Shown here: piece by piece, positions 1 to 11,300 of the stretch
How the letters are laid out: each line of letters begins with the position of its first letter
Numbering within the stretch: the stretch's first letter is position 1
Assembly: GCF_023278565.1 (NCBI RefSeq)
Contig: NC_064676.1
Coordinates: forward strand, 7,564,001 to 7,628,000
Length of the DNA: 64,000 bases
Reading direction: 5' to 3'
Source: Colletotrichum lupini
Taxonomy: Eukaryota; Ascomycota; Sordariomycetes; Glomerellales; Glomerellaceae
Notes under the pieces: generated by a model
Told to the model about the DNA's origin: nothing
Seen by the model: only the letters and a program-made list of their open reading frames with translations
Database searches by the model: none
Made by a program: the position numbers and the translations under genes

Positions 1-3000
1 TTAGCCACTTCTAAAGAGCGTTAAAAACATATAGACGTTCCTTAGATTTACGGGGTTCTATTACAAATTTATTAATAACTATACTAAAATAACGGCACCT
101 CTAATAGACTTACTAAGGAAGGCAAAACTAAGATAATTAGAGCTACTAATACTAGCCGTAGAGTTATTTAAAAAGCTACTAATAGTATTTACTAACGCGC
201 TAATACTACGATATTTCGACCCTACCCTACCCACACGGTTATAAATAGACGCTTCGGCTCGAGCTATTAGCTTAGTAATTACGTAATTATTTAAGGGTAA
301 TTAGTACCTAATTACTTATAGGTTAAGGAAATTAACGGATATAGAGAGCCGCTATAGTATAAAAGACGCGGAGCTATTAACTATTATAAACGTACTAAGG
401 AACTAGCGACACTACTTTGCTTATAGCCGAGATTAGGTCGTAGTATTTATAGATTATTTTAACCTATAGTTCTTAAATATAAAAAAGAGACTAAACGGGA
501 GATAGCTACGCTAGCTAAACGAACTCGTAGCGTTTAATATCGAGATTAGGTTTAAGCCGGGTATAAAGAACCTAGCGAATAGACTATTATAAAGACCTAA
601 CTATAATAAAAGTAGTAACAATAGCGGAGTAGAGGAGCTACTATTAAAGATAAGGGAAGACCTCTATAACGCTAAAAATATATAGGAGCCCCTTAGAATC
701 GTAATAATAAGGTATATAAGAACGAGCCGCGGGAGCGGCTCCTAAGTAAAAGGGATAGTAAGTATTTTAAAAACGGAACTAGTAATAATACGGAGAAGTA
801 AGTAAAAGAGGTTAAGAGCTCTAGCTCGAGGGAACTCCGAGGAGTACCTCGAGAGGCATAACGGGGCTACGAGCCTAGGGCGTTAGAGTTACGGCGTAGT
901 ACTTAAAGAGCTACTTAAGCCTACTACTAAAACTATAAATTATAAGCTACTCGTTCTATAGGACTCCGACGTAATAGGAGTACCTAAAATAGCATTTAAT
1001 AAGGAGGGGTTATTAATAATAAGTCAACTACGGGCCGCTTAATAAGAGGACGCTTTTATAAGGGATAAGTAGTAGACTAAGAAGAACCGACGGCCTTGCT
1101 TAGTTAAGAAGAAATAATAATAAAGCTAGGTATATAACTCTAAAGGGCTATTATACTACGGCGGCCGCGCCTACGTACTACTATATAAGGGGCTAAAAAG
1201 AGAGGTTATTAAAATATATTACGATATACCTACGGTAGGATATTATAATATAAAGCGGACGATAGCGCTACTAAAACGCTACTATTACTAAGATAGAGTA
1301 AGTAGGGATATAAAAAGTTATATTAATACTTATATAATATACTAGCGGACGAAGCCTTATTACTATAAGTTATATAGCTTACTACGCCCCCTACCCACCC
1401 TAGTTAGGCTATAATAAGAGATATCGCTAGACTTTATTACGGGCTTACCCGTATCGACTACGCTAATTAGGAGGCGCCCCTACGACGTAGTACTCGTTAT
1501 AATAAACCGATTTACGAAGTATAATATCTATATTACTACGAGGACGACCCTCATAGCCTAAGGATTCGCAAACCTCCTATTCGCAAAGATCTTTATTAAG
1601 TTTAGAATACCCAAAGGGATCGTCTCTAACAGGGGGTCGTTATTTATAAATAAGTTTTAGACTTATCTCTACTACCTTTTAGTAATAAAGAGGCGTCTTA
1701 GTACCGCGTTCTACCTATAAACGGACAATTAAATAGAACGGTAGAACTAATACTTAGAATAATATTTTCGCTACTTTTATACCTAAGACTAATCGGATTA
1801 GGCACAGCGTCTTTACCTAGCCGAGTTTATATATAATAACGCCTAGTACTTAGTAATCCGTAAAGCGCCTACTAAGGCCCTACTTAGGTTCCTACTTACG
1901 TACCCTATATCGATCTTAATAAGGACTCGAGATAGTATATAGAATATCTTAGCTGAAGAGCGTACGGCCCGACTACGAGCTAACTAAGAAGCTCTACGAC
2001 CCCTTATATAAAAAATACGCGAGACGTATAAGTAATAAGCTAATAAAACTAAAATAGATATATTATATAAAATAGGTAACTAGGTACTACTATTAAAAAA
2101 GAATATTAGGAGGTAGCGTCCTAGCTAGAAATTAGTTAATAAGTATCTAGGCCCATTTAAAGTTAAATTAATAATTAAAACGGCGGGGGTCGCTTACTAA
2201 CTAAAGATATTAACGTAATATAAAATATACGATATGTTCTATATATCCTTATTTAAGCTATATCGATACTGCGAGGAAGCCCTTTAGAAGCCCTTACCTA
2301 TTAGGGATATAGATAGGGAGCTACTTTACGAAATAAAAAATATTATATAACACAGAGGGCCGAAGAGGAGGCGATAATACTTAATCTAGTAAAAGGGATA
2401 TAATAGCGACGAAGATATATAAGAGCTAGCTAGGTATATCGAAGACGTAGCGTTAATTAGTATATATAAAAAACGAGTTTTAATTAGGTAGCGCGCCCTA
2501 GCTCCTAAAGAGCTTAATAACGTAACGAACTAGCTATTAATAACGAAAAAAAGGGGCTGCGTAGCTATAATTAAGTAGCGCAAACGCACTAACTACTAAC
2601 CGTTTCCCTAATCTTTATAACGCGCGAAAGGACCGCCCTTATCTATAAAAGGACTGCCCTTATATATAAAAGGGCCGCCCTAGCTATTATCCTAGGGGTC
2701 GTTATAAAAAAAATAATCTCCTTATTATTAATAAATCTATAAATAATTAGTTACGAATATAGAGCGCAGGCGGGGTAACTATATACTAGCTAAAATATTA
2801 TTAGAGCGGCGTACTTTATTACGGATAGTACGAAGTAGCGTAATTATAATATCGTTATAGGACGAAAACGTAGCGCGGGAGGAGCTCGTAGCTACCTTAT
2901 TATCGTCGCTATTAATAATAGGGGTCGAGCGGGCCTCCTTACCGGTGCGCTTAAGCGCCCTCTACGTATTACTAACGGTAATTTAGTAGGTCTACTAGAG

Positions 3001-4088
3001 CTATAGAGCAATATTAGCGACCCGAATAGTAATAATAACAGAGCAACAACGGAGTAATAAACCTCTAAATTATAAACGTCGCTATTAGAAGCGAGTATAA
3101 TACTCTAAAAGGTTCGTACCGCAGATTCCGCAGACTTAGGGACCTAAGACGCTATTAATATAATACTTAGAAAAAGCGACGGAATAATAATAGCGCTAAG
3201 CGCTTACTATATTTTTATAAAAATAGTTCTGCGCGGTATACTTAATATAACGCACGCTAGATCCTAAAAAAGTATTAAATAAAAGAGCGAACTAGGGGCT
3301 ATAAATTACCGACTTAGCTAATTATAATACTTAGTTTTTAGATCGAGCGCCTTGTACGTAACGTAAGTAAAATAAGGGAGCGGGCGTACCTAGCTAACCC
3401 CGATCTTCTTAGCGTTCGCTTTCTTCTTCTTCTTAATAAAAATCTATAATAGTTAGTATAAATAGCGTATAAGTAGCGATATACGTACGAGGTTAGGGTA
3501 AGTAAAGGGGATATCGGGCTTCTTAAGTAGACCGCTACCGCGGCTATTACTAAGCGCACCTATAACGCTAATAACCGTTCCGCTATTAATAATAACAACG
3601 CCGCGATTAGGGGCTATAGTTATATTAAAACGAGTTAATAATAATTACGGAACGACTCCGGAAGAGACTTACTTAAGCACAGGGAGTATACGAAAATAGG
3701 GATCTAAGAGATATTTATTAGCTATAATATTTATATAACGAGGGAGTAGCGCAGACGCTAATAAAAATAAAAAACTATATATAAAAAGGATAACTGCGGA
3801 TAAGAAAAAAAAGAAAAGGAATTCGGAATTATAATAGCTTAGAAGGGGGTTAATATTAGCGAATAAAAGTAGGGCAACGACTACCTAGGTACTAGCGGTT
3901 ATGAGGACGGCCTATAAGTAAGAGCGACCCGGGTATAGAATTATAGGGCTATTATTTAGAGTAAGGGGTCTATACTCGGGCCGATGGGCGCCGCCTATAC
4001 CCGCCCTCGTACCGCATATTTAAGGACCTCCTAAGTAAAGGATTAACGTAACGTACGTAAACTATAAGCGGGCTTCGGGACGAAGCCT

Positions 4089-4099
4089 AGGGGAGGGAG
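4089..4099 (+). other. Polypurine tract of gypsy copy C
   Basis: Eleven purines (aggggagggag) lie five bases upstream of the 3' LTR. The same tract is at 31084-31094 in copy A and, inverted, at 35775-35785 in copy B. This is the expected primer for plus-strand DNA synthesis and fixes element orientation. Confidence 0.8.
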
Positions 4100-4104
4100 C
4101 ACCT

Positions 4105-4314
4105 TATTAGGCCTCGTTAGTTAGGCCTCGTTAGTTAAAGGATAGCTTAAGGGGGTATAAAAAAGGGGACTAAGTAATAAAGGAGTAGCTTAGGTATATA
4201 TAGAGCGCTAGTAATATACCTCGAGGGAAGGGTAGATTTTAGTAATTCCTCTTTTAGACCCTAATAATAATTAGCCTCTATAAGCTTCTTCCCTATATCA
4301 TATACCTATTAACA
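4105..4314 (+). repeat. 3' LTR of gypsy copy C (210 bp)
   Basis: It matches the 209-bp LTRs of copies A and B. The unmutated ends of this family are TGTCAG...(C)TGACA; here they read TATTAG...TTAACA. The first 30 bases contain a tandem duplication of a GGCCTCGTTAGTTA-type unit. A TATA-like GGTATAAA lies about 45 bases in. The following five bases (4315-4319, ttcta) are the probable right-hand target duplication within the copia host copy. Confidence 0.85.
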
Positions 4315-6053
4315 TTCTAGAGCTTTAGATCGTAAGTTCCCTTTCCCTTAGGTCCGTCTAGGACGCCCTTTATAATATAAGTACTACGTGCGGTAATAAG
4401 TAGTATAGTAGTTCTTAATTTAATATAGTCTTTATTACTTAATAGTACATAACTCTCGGGTTTAAGTAGGCTCTTATCGTTAACTAGATATATTGCTCTA
4501 TAGCTATCTATTACCGTGCTCTAAGAAAGGGGGTAAGCGCTACTTATAGGGGTACTAAAGATTACGTTTATTTCTAAGTCCTAACTCTTTATAAGTATAG
4601 TAACTACGTAGCCCTCGTCCTAATTTACTAATAAGCTCGCTATAGGTTAGTTAGAAAATCTTTTTAAAAACCTAGGTTTCTTAGGGGTTCTATCGTTCCT
4701 TAGCTAACTAGCTTTTTTAAACTTACCGTAGAGTAATTTCTATTTACTTAATTTAATAGCGGCGAGGACTTCTTTTATATAGCTTTTTAGTATTCGTATT
4801 AGTAACCTATTAGCGTTTTAGCTTATAAGTGCTTATTCTAATTTTTAGTACGCCGTAGGGCGCTATAAGTATGCGCAATTATAAGAGTATATAACGTTAC
4901 CCTTATTATTTACGTCGTTAACTAAGTTAGAGCGTTTAGTAAAAGTATAGTAAGCCCCTCTTTAACCTAAAAGTCGTTTAGTATATACGTCTTAGTTTAC
5001 TAAGCTAAATATATATGCAATCTCTTCGAGGGTCCTCGTATACGTTCTGAAGGCTATTAATTCGCTAAAGGTCTTATATATATATTAGCCCTATATAGGG
5101 TTAAGTCTAGACCTAACCGTAATTAGGAAGTCGAGTACGGCGATCTTTTTACTAATTTTTAGAATATCGTATGTTTTAGTTTAGAGGTAAGCGGATTACT
5201 ATTCCTTATACTAGCATTAGGGGTTAATTCTAGTCCTCGCTTTATTAAGGGCTTATTAATATTCCTCTCGAACCGTATTCCTTACTACTAGTTCGGGGGG
5301 CGCAAATTCCTACTTTAGATATTTAACGATTCGCTATATACTAAACTTAGTGCCGTTCTTAGTAGCTTTTTAAAATGCGTATTCGTATAGTATAGCGTTA
5401 ACTAATTTTACTAATTACTAAGCGAGGACTTTAATATACGTATTAATAATATTACGTTCGTAAGCTATAAGTTACTCATATTTAGCATCGAGCTCTTATT
5501 ATTTTTAAATACTCTCGAGCGTATAGATCCTCTTTATGGGTACGGTATAAAGATAGATTTATTTACATAAAATAAGTACTATAGCTAGCTTTATAAAAGG
5601 AAACCTAGCTTAGTTCTATAGGTTACTCGTGCTCGAGGAAGTTAAAAGGTTCGTACTAGGAGTTATATTTAGAAGCTATTAGTAGAGGATTTCCTAGTTT
5701 CTTTAGTCGTTCTTAAACGCCTTATAACGGGCTTAGTAAGCTCGTAGTTCTTTTTTATTATAGGTTGCGACTAATCGTCCGAATTCTAAGGGCGAAATAA
5801 GCGCTATAAAGGGGTCGAGGAATGCGTTAGAATTTAGAGCGTTTAGGTCGACGTACTTTTAGACCCTAACGCCCTTATTTATAGCACAAAGTGCGTTAAA
5901 CTATTTAATCTAACTATTACGGCTAGTTAGTTTAGCTTAGGCTAAAGTAGGTATAAGTAAGTCGGTTATCTTAAAGAGATCGTAGGAATCGTGTTAATGA
6001 GTACGTTATCGTAGTATGGGGTCTTAACTAAGAGCTGGGCTCATAACTATTAC
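4315..6053 (-). mobile_element. Ty1/copia LTR retrotransposon fragment (copy 2), 5' part
   Basis: 4315-6047 aligns without a single length difference to 13795-15527 of the complete copia element (constant offset 9480), with only transitions between them. In the minus orientation this is the start of the internal region: primer binding site and the gag-proximal part. It is cut at 4314 by gypsy copy C. On the other side only six bases of the 5' LTR seem to remain (6048-6053, tattac = mutated TGTCAC), after which the sequence enters a palindrome and then the interrupted transcription factor gene. Confidence 0.85.
6031..6047 (-). other. Copia copy 2 primer binding site (initiator tRNA-Met type)
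   Basis: The plus strand here contains GCTGGGCTCATAACT, matching the anticodon arm of a fungal initiator tRNA-Met, so on the element's own (minus) strand this is the complement, placed directly after the end of the 5' LTR. Copia and Ty5 are known to prime from an initiator tRNA-Met half-molecule cut in the anticodon loop; the position and sequence fit that mechanism. The copy at 15511-15527 carries the same site with RIP-type changes. Confidence 0.7.
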
Positions 6054-6079
6054 AAAAAGTGGGCCCGCTTTTTGTGACA
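6048..6079. repeat. 32-bp near-perfect palindrome at the TE/gene boundary
   Basis: The two 16-base halves are inverted copies: the right half (6064-6079) ends GTGACA; the left half begins TATTAC where the exact mirror would be TGTCAC. The halves differ at three positions, all G-to-A or C-to-T. The outer six bases equal the terminal inverted repeats of the copia LTR (TGTCAC...GTGACA). The interior (AAAAAG, GGGCCC, CTTTTT) does not occur in that LTR. It marks the point where the mutated transposon DNA ends and unmutated gene DNA begins. Confidence 0.75.
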
Positions 6080-8125
6080 CATTCGGGTGCCCCAGTGACT
6101 GGCTGATGAAACGGTCGAGAACGTAAAAGCTCCAGAAGGTGCGCTTACGCATTGAGCGCTCATCCGGAGACAGATGGTCGTATCGTACTGGGCATCTATG
6201 CATGCCAGATTGAAAGATTGACTTGGACAGCAAGCCACTGACAGACGACGCATGGCGTAGCGCCATGGTAGAAACGAAATAAACTTGAGATGCTAGCAGC
6301 GCTTGGATAGAGATTGTGTCGCAACGAAGGGCTAGTATGCTAAGAGTTGGTAAGAGGTCTGAAGGTGAACGTATAGCTGCTGACCCCAGGTCGAGCGGCC
6401 CATCTGTGTCAAGCTTAGCAATGTTCAAGATGCACTTGAAGATGACAAATTGGCAGAGCGATCTTGAACTGCGCCGGTTGAAGTCGGTTGCGTAGAGATT
6501 TTCCAAATCTGCTAGACACTCTGGCCCTTGTAGAAAGGGAACCAAAGGATGCCATATTCGGAAGTATGTAAGAAAGAGACCCCGAGCAATCGTGTAGTCA
6601 GGCAATGAGCTCATATCAGTCATGATATCCATCCCTGATGGCATCGGTGAGCTCTCAGCATCCGACTCATAGTTCGCTCGACTAGCGCTGCTGCAACCTG
6701 GCCTCTCCCCCGAAGACTCCGGGTCATTTCGGTCGATGTCGCCCACGATGCAATCTTCGGGAGATGGATCATCGTGGGTATCGGCTCCGGCAGCATGACG
6801 TCCATCGTCTGCCTCGAGGCCTTCGGCTGTTGAGAAGGCCCTTCGAACGGTGTTGATGAAGAAGACACCTGAAGAACTGCCAACAAACTGGCTTTCCCCG
6901 TTGGCAAGAGCTCTGAGACTTCCGATCTCTGGTGCCATGTTAAGAAACCTGTTGCCAAGCTGATGGGAAGCCGAGCCACGCTCCGTCGATGCTACTTGCT
7001 CTCATCCGCCCTTGGAATGTGTAAATGTCGTCAAAGACGCGCTGACGCACAACGCCTTGAGGGGTGGGGTGCGGCGGAGTTAGGTTACCCCGGCTGTCTG
7101 CCGAAGATATCCGCCCAGGGAAGCTAAATGCGATTCATTTGCCCCCAACAAGGACCTCCTACTCAGTTGGCCATGATAATGCTACGGAGAACAAAAGGCT
7201 CTTGAGATTCTGAGGACGTGATACGAATTACTTCAATGATCTACATGTGTCTTCATAAGAAGAGGTCGTGGCTAGCTACACCCAGATAATAATAGTATTA
7301 CGGACCTACTGAAAGTATTCTCATCGCTGTGTACCTCACCTATGGCCACACATGAGGTAGCCTTGATGCGACATGGCCTAGGAACTGCAATTACCAAAGG
7401 AATGCGCTTTCGTAACTTTCCAAAACTGGCGGGCGCGTCTGCCGCTTCTTTTCACTCGTTCTCGTGTCGAGGTTGGCTCTAGAACCCGTCATCCCTGCTG
7501 CGAGTAACCCAACAGTTCCTCCGCCCGTGTCGCGTATCCCCGAGGCGCTTGACATACCCGGGTCTGTCATGAGAGTTTCTCCATCTTCTTCCATGCTTTC
7601 TGCGCGCGTCGTGCCCCCGGACTCCTCGATATCATCATCCCCGTAACTCTCATCGCCGCCTAGTGTGTTATCAGTCGGCGTGTCGTTCGTAGCAGCAACC
7701 TCGGACGCGTGAGAATCTCGATTGGACGTCTCGCTTGGTTCTTTCGAGGTTCGGTCTGCCCACCAACGCTGAACAGCTTCTGCTGAGTCGATAGGATGGG
7801 AGCCCCAGTACACAGGGCCAAACTTTTCTCCTTTGACCACCTCAATTGATGCTCCGCCATGGGCCGATGATGCACCCCCAGTCGATCGGAGGCCGGCTTT
7901 TGGAATATCACGAAATGCTCTTTCCAGTTGGTTCCCTGACACTTGAGCCAACAGTGCGCAGAGAACTTGTTCGGTTTTCATCAAACGCTTTTCCATGGTC
8001 ACGATGTAGTGCTTCGGGGGCCCACTACATAAGCCTTAAGTGTCAGTCGTGTCAGATAGAAATTCAAGAGGAAGACTGGAGAAGAGACTTGGCTTGACGA
8101 CTAAAGGTAGAGACTGACCGTTTTC
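6080..8125 (-). pseudogene. Zn(II)2Cys6 transcription factor, downstream part, split from its DNA-binding domain
   Basis: The 3' two thirds of a fungal binuclear-cluster regulator. Starting from the copia insertion (8125), a likely intron (8035-8114, donor GTCTCT, acceptor CTTAAG) leads into the linker typical of the family (GPPKHYIVTMEKRLMKTEQ) followed by an acidic, Ser/Thr-rich stretch to about 7395. A second block, about 6024-6966, carries the middle homology region: MAPEIGSLRALANGESQFVG, FHPLVPF-like IWHPLVPFLQGPECLADLE and KRTFWSFYVLDRFISQSLGHPN. Between 6967 and 7394 no coding sequence is clear; it may be a long intron with donor at 7394. The protein breaks off after GHPN at the palindrome (about 6080), so the C-terminal part is missing. 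The exons themselves show no RIP stops, so the gene was probably intact until the insertions. Together with 15705-16212 it forms one gene. Confidence 0.85.
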
Positions 8126-8302
8126 TGTCACGAGTTATAGCACGCAGCAATGGGCATACGGAGTGTAGTAAAAGTAGCTTAACTATCAAAGTAGAAATAG
8201 ATAAAAGGAGAAGGTCTATATATACGATATCTAAGATAGATACGTAATTTAGTACGTAACGGGCACTTTATAAGGTACGATTACTATCCTTATTACGTAA
8301 TA
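8126..8302 (-). repeat. Left (3') LTR of the complete copia element
   Basis: 177 bp. The outer 40 bases (from 8126) keep the original sequence, while the inner end (about 8240-8302) is strongly mutated, ending taata where the right LTR has tgaca. Confidence 0.92.
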
Positions 8303-11300
8303 TACTCCCTAATTACTACCGCTAAGGAGCTATTATGCCTAAGATAGAATCTCTAAATACCCTTATAAAGGCCTAATTTAGTCGAATATAAATAAAGGAA
8401 AATTAAGCGCAAGGGATACGCGTCTTTTAAGCCGCGTTTATTATAAATATATCCCTTTATCTAAAGTAAATAAAATCCTAACCCGGAATAGTGCGTATTT
8501 TACTACTTTTAGTATATAAATTACTAAGGGCGAGGCTGCCTAGCCGCCTTATATATATCTAAATTCTTACGGCGTTACTTAGTTATTATTTTTTTTCTTT
8601 TTTTTAACCTCTCGTAATTACTATAAGTATCCCCGTTTATTACGCGCGCGCGCCTACGCTATTAAATCGTTTATTAATTTTATTTTAAATATAAATATCT
8701 AATATATTTAAAAATAATAATAAGTTTTACGTAATTTTTATAATACTTCTTATATATATATTATATAGTTTACTAAGAGTTTAGATAGGTAATAATACTA
8801 ACGAGCCCCTCTAGGTCGTTACTTCCCCCTACGACCTCTTATTTACTTACTAAGGCCTAGCTACTAAGCTCTCCCTCCTTAGTTAAAAAGATATCGAGGC
8901 TATTAGTTAAGACGCTAAGGACTTTATTAAGTTCGAGGCTCTTTTTAATAGTTATAATAAGGGTAATAATAAAGTAAATAGTAATAATAAGAGCTCTAAC
9001 GGGCTTTTACTTATCCCCCCCTCGGAATTTAAAAATAAAAATAAGACTAATTTAGATAATAAGCCCTTTAAAAAGGGTATATTATATACTTATTATCTTA
9101 GGAGTTTATATTTAATATTATTCTAAGGTCTAAAAAACGCAAGGCTAGCTTTTTTTAAAAAAGTAATAAGAAGTAAAAAAGAACGCCGAGAGGCTAAGGT
9201 ACCCCCTATAATAAGTATAGTTCTTTTTACTATTCTAAGCTTATTTAACGTATACTTAGTCCTTAAAAAGCTTAAAAAAGAGGCTCCTAAAGAACGGGAG
9301 ATCTAGTACTTACCCTATTTTAAAGTAGCCCTCTAGTATATTAATACTAAGGATAGTAGTCGTTATTTTATAAGAAGTAGTAGTTAGTATATACGCTATT
9401 TTAACGGCCGTTTAGCTAAAAGGTATATCGATATACTAGTCGTTTTATAGCTAATAGCCTAGGCCCTTACTAAGGCTATTATAAATAGCGCTCTCTCTTT
9501 CGTAAGTATATTATCCTTTTTTATTATTAAAAAGCGCACTTCTAACTATAGTTTTAATAGGATATTACTAAGCTCCGTAGTATCGTTTATTAGATATATA
9601 ATAACTAGAGGATATATAAGAACTATATCGGCTTTTATATAGAGGACTTTTTTAACGCGCGCCCCCGGTCCTCTCTTACGCTTATTATAGTTATTTATAA
9701 CTAACTTCTTATTATACCGCCCGCTTTCGTACCTTAAGTTATTAACTTAATAGTCGTTTTAGCTCCCGCGCCCCTTATTACTTTTATTACTCTTAGCTTT
9801 ATAAAGTTCGAGGTATATAAAATACGTTTCTTAGTATATATACTAACCCTCCTCTTTAATAACGCTATACTCCTAGCGATCGTATATTTTATAAACTAAA
9901 AGTTTAAATAGTAAGCATAAGCCTAGGTCTTATTTTTATATATATATACCCTACGGGGTAAGGTTATTTTATTTATTTTAAGCCTCCGGGCCGCACTCTA
10001 AGTTCTGTCTATTATTTACTTTCGGGTATTAAGTTTTTCTAAGCGTAGCTTAAATTAATTATTTTTAACTATTTTAGCTATTTATAATAACTTCTTGCGT
10101 ATTATAGAGGTTAAGAAGTGTGCGGAAATATTCAAACTTAGCTTATAAAAGGTTTTTAGTAAGTCTATTTACTAGTATATTTTTTATTAATATATAAGTA
10201 ACCTCGAAGCTACTTTTAGTGTGCTTTTATTTTAGCTATATATTCTATATATTAATATAGTAAAATCGAGTAGCTATTCTTTTTCCTTCCCCTATAACGA
10301 GTCGAATCGTTTATTAATTATCGTAGTTAACTAATTATACTTCTCTTAGGTTAAGGGTAATGTTTTTAAAAAGGCGCTTTAGAGCTATAATCTCTTTTGC
10401 GGTTTCCTTAAGGTAAAGAAGCTTAGTTTTAGTAATTAACGTCGTAACCGTCGCTTAGCGTGCTAATTTTTATTAAATTAGGCCGCTAAAAAGGAATATT
10501 ATATATCCCTAAGATAATCGTCGTATTACCTCGTTATTTACGAAGCTAGTATCTCTAACTAGAAATAATAATTATGTACTTAGTATATTACTATAGCAAA
10601 GCGCAAGATATTTCGTTATATAGAGATATCGGATATAGTAGTTAATTACTTTAATATAGGTTACGCTTAGGTTAGTTAGGAACCGTAATAATTATAAGTA
10701 AGTAAAGGCGACGTCTAGTCTAATTATAATAGCTATATAAAGCACACTCCTAACCTTCTCTTAGTAGCTCTTTATTTCCTTTTTTATTACTTACCCCTCG
10801 TTTAGTTTAAACTCTTCCTAAGGAAGAGGGGTAGTTAGATATAGTAAATTTATAAAGTCGAAGCGCTCAGTAACTTGCTCGATATATATATTATAAATAA
10901 GGTAAACCTTATAAGTAATATAGTCTCGTAAAATCCGTACTCCGAGGAAGTAATTAATCGGTCTATTCTCCTTAAGGTTAATATATTTTTTTATACTATT
11001 AACGATCCCCTAAGCCGCTTTTCGGTCGTCTCGATAATATAAAATAATAAAGTTATTAACGTAGAATACTAGTATTACTTTCCTGTTTATAGTTTAGTAA
11101 ATATAGATCTCCTCGTAGCTATATATTATATTTATATTACGGAGTATAGAAATAAAAGTTTAGAACTAGAGAATTAGCGAGTCTCGGAGGCTATATAGAG
11201 CGCGTTAGAGTTTACTTATTTTATTAGTAATTTTATATCCCTCTAGGAGTTTAATAATCACTAGCTTCTCGCTCTTAAGAGGCGCGTTAAGGAATGCGTT

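Larger units (their letters stand above)
1..4314 (+). mobile_element. Ty3/gypsy LTR retrotransposon, 3' fragment (copy C), RIP-mutated
   Basis: This stretch aligns along its whole length with 26990-31308 of element A below, differing almost only by C/T and G/A transitions, so it is the 3' part (late pol, polypurine tract, 3' LTR) of the same family; the 5' part lies left of the window. No long open frame survives. A purine tract is at 4089-4099, five bases before the 3' LTR (4105-4314). Copy C keeps more G+C than copy A, so it is younger or less mutated. It ends at 4314 and is followed at once by copia-type sequence, meaning it inserted into an older copia copy. Plus orientation follows from the purine tract lying next to the right-hand LTR. 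Superfamily is taken from the YLDDIL-type reverse transcriptase motif in copies A and B. Confidence 0.88.
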
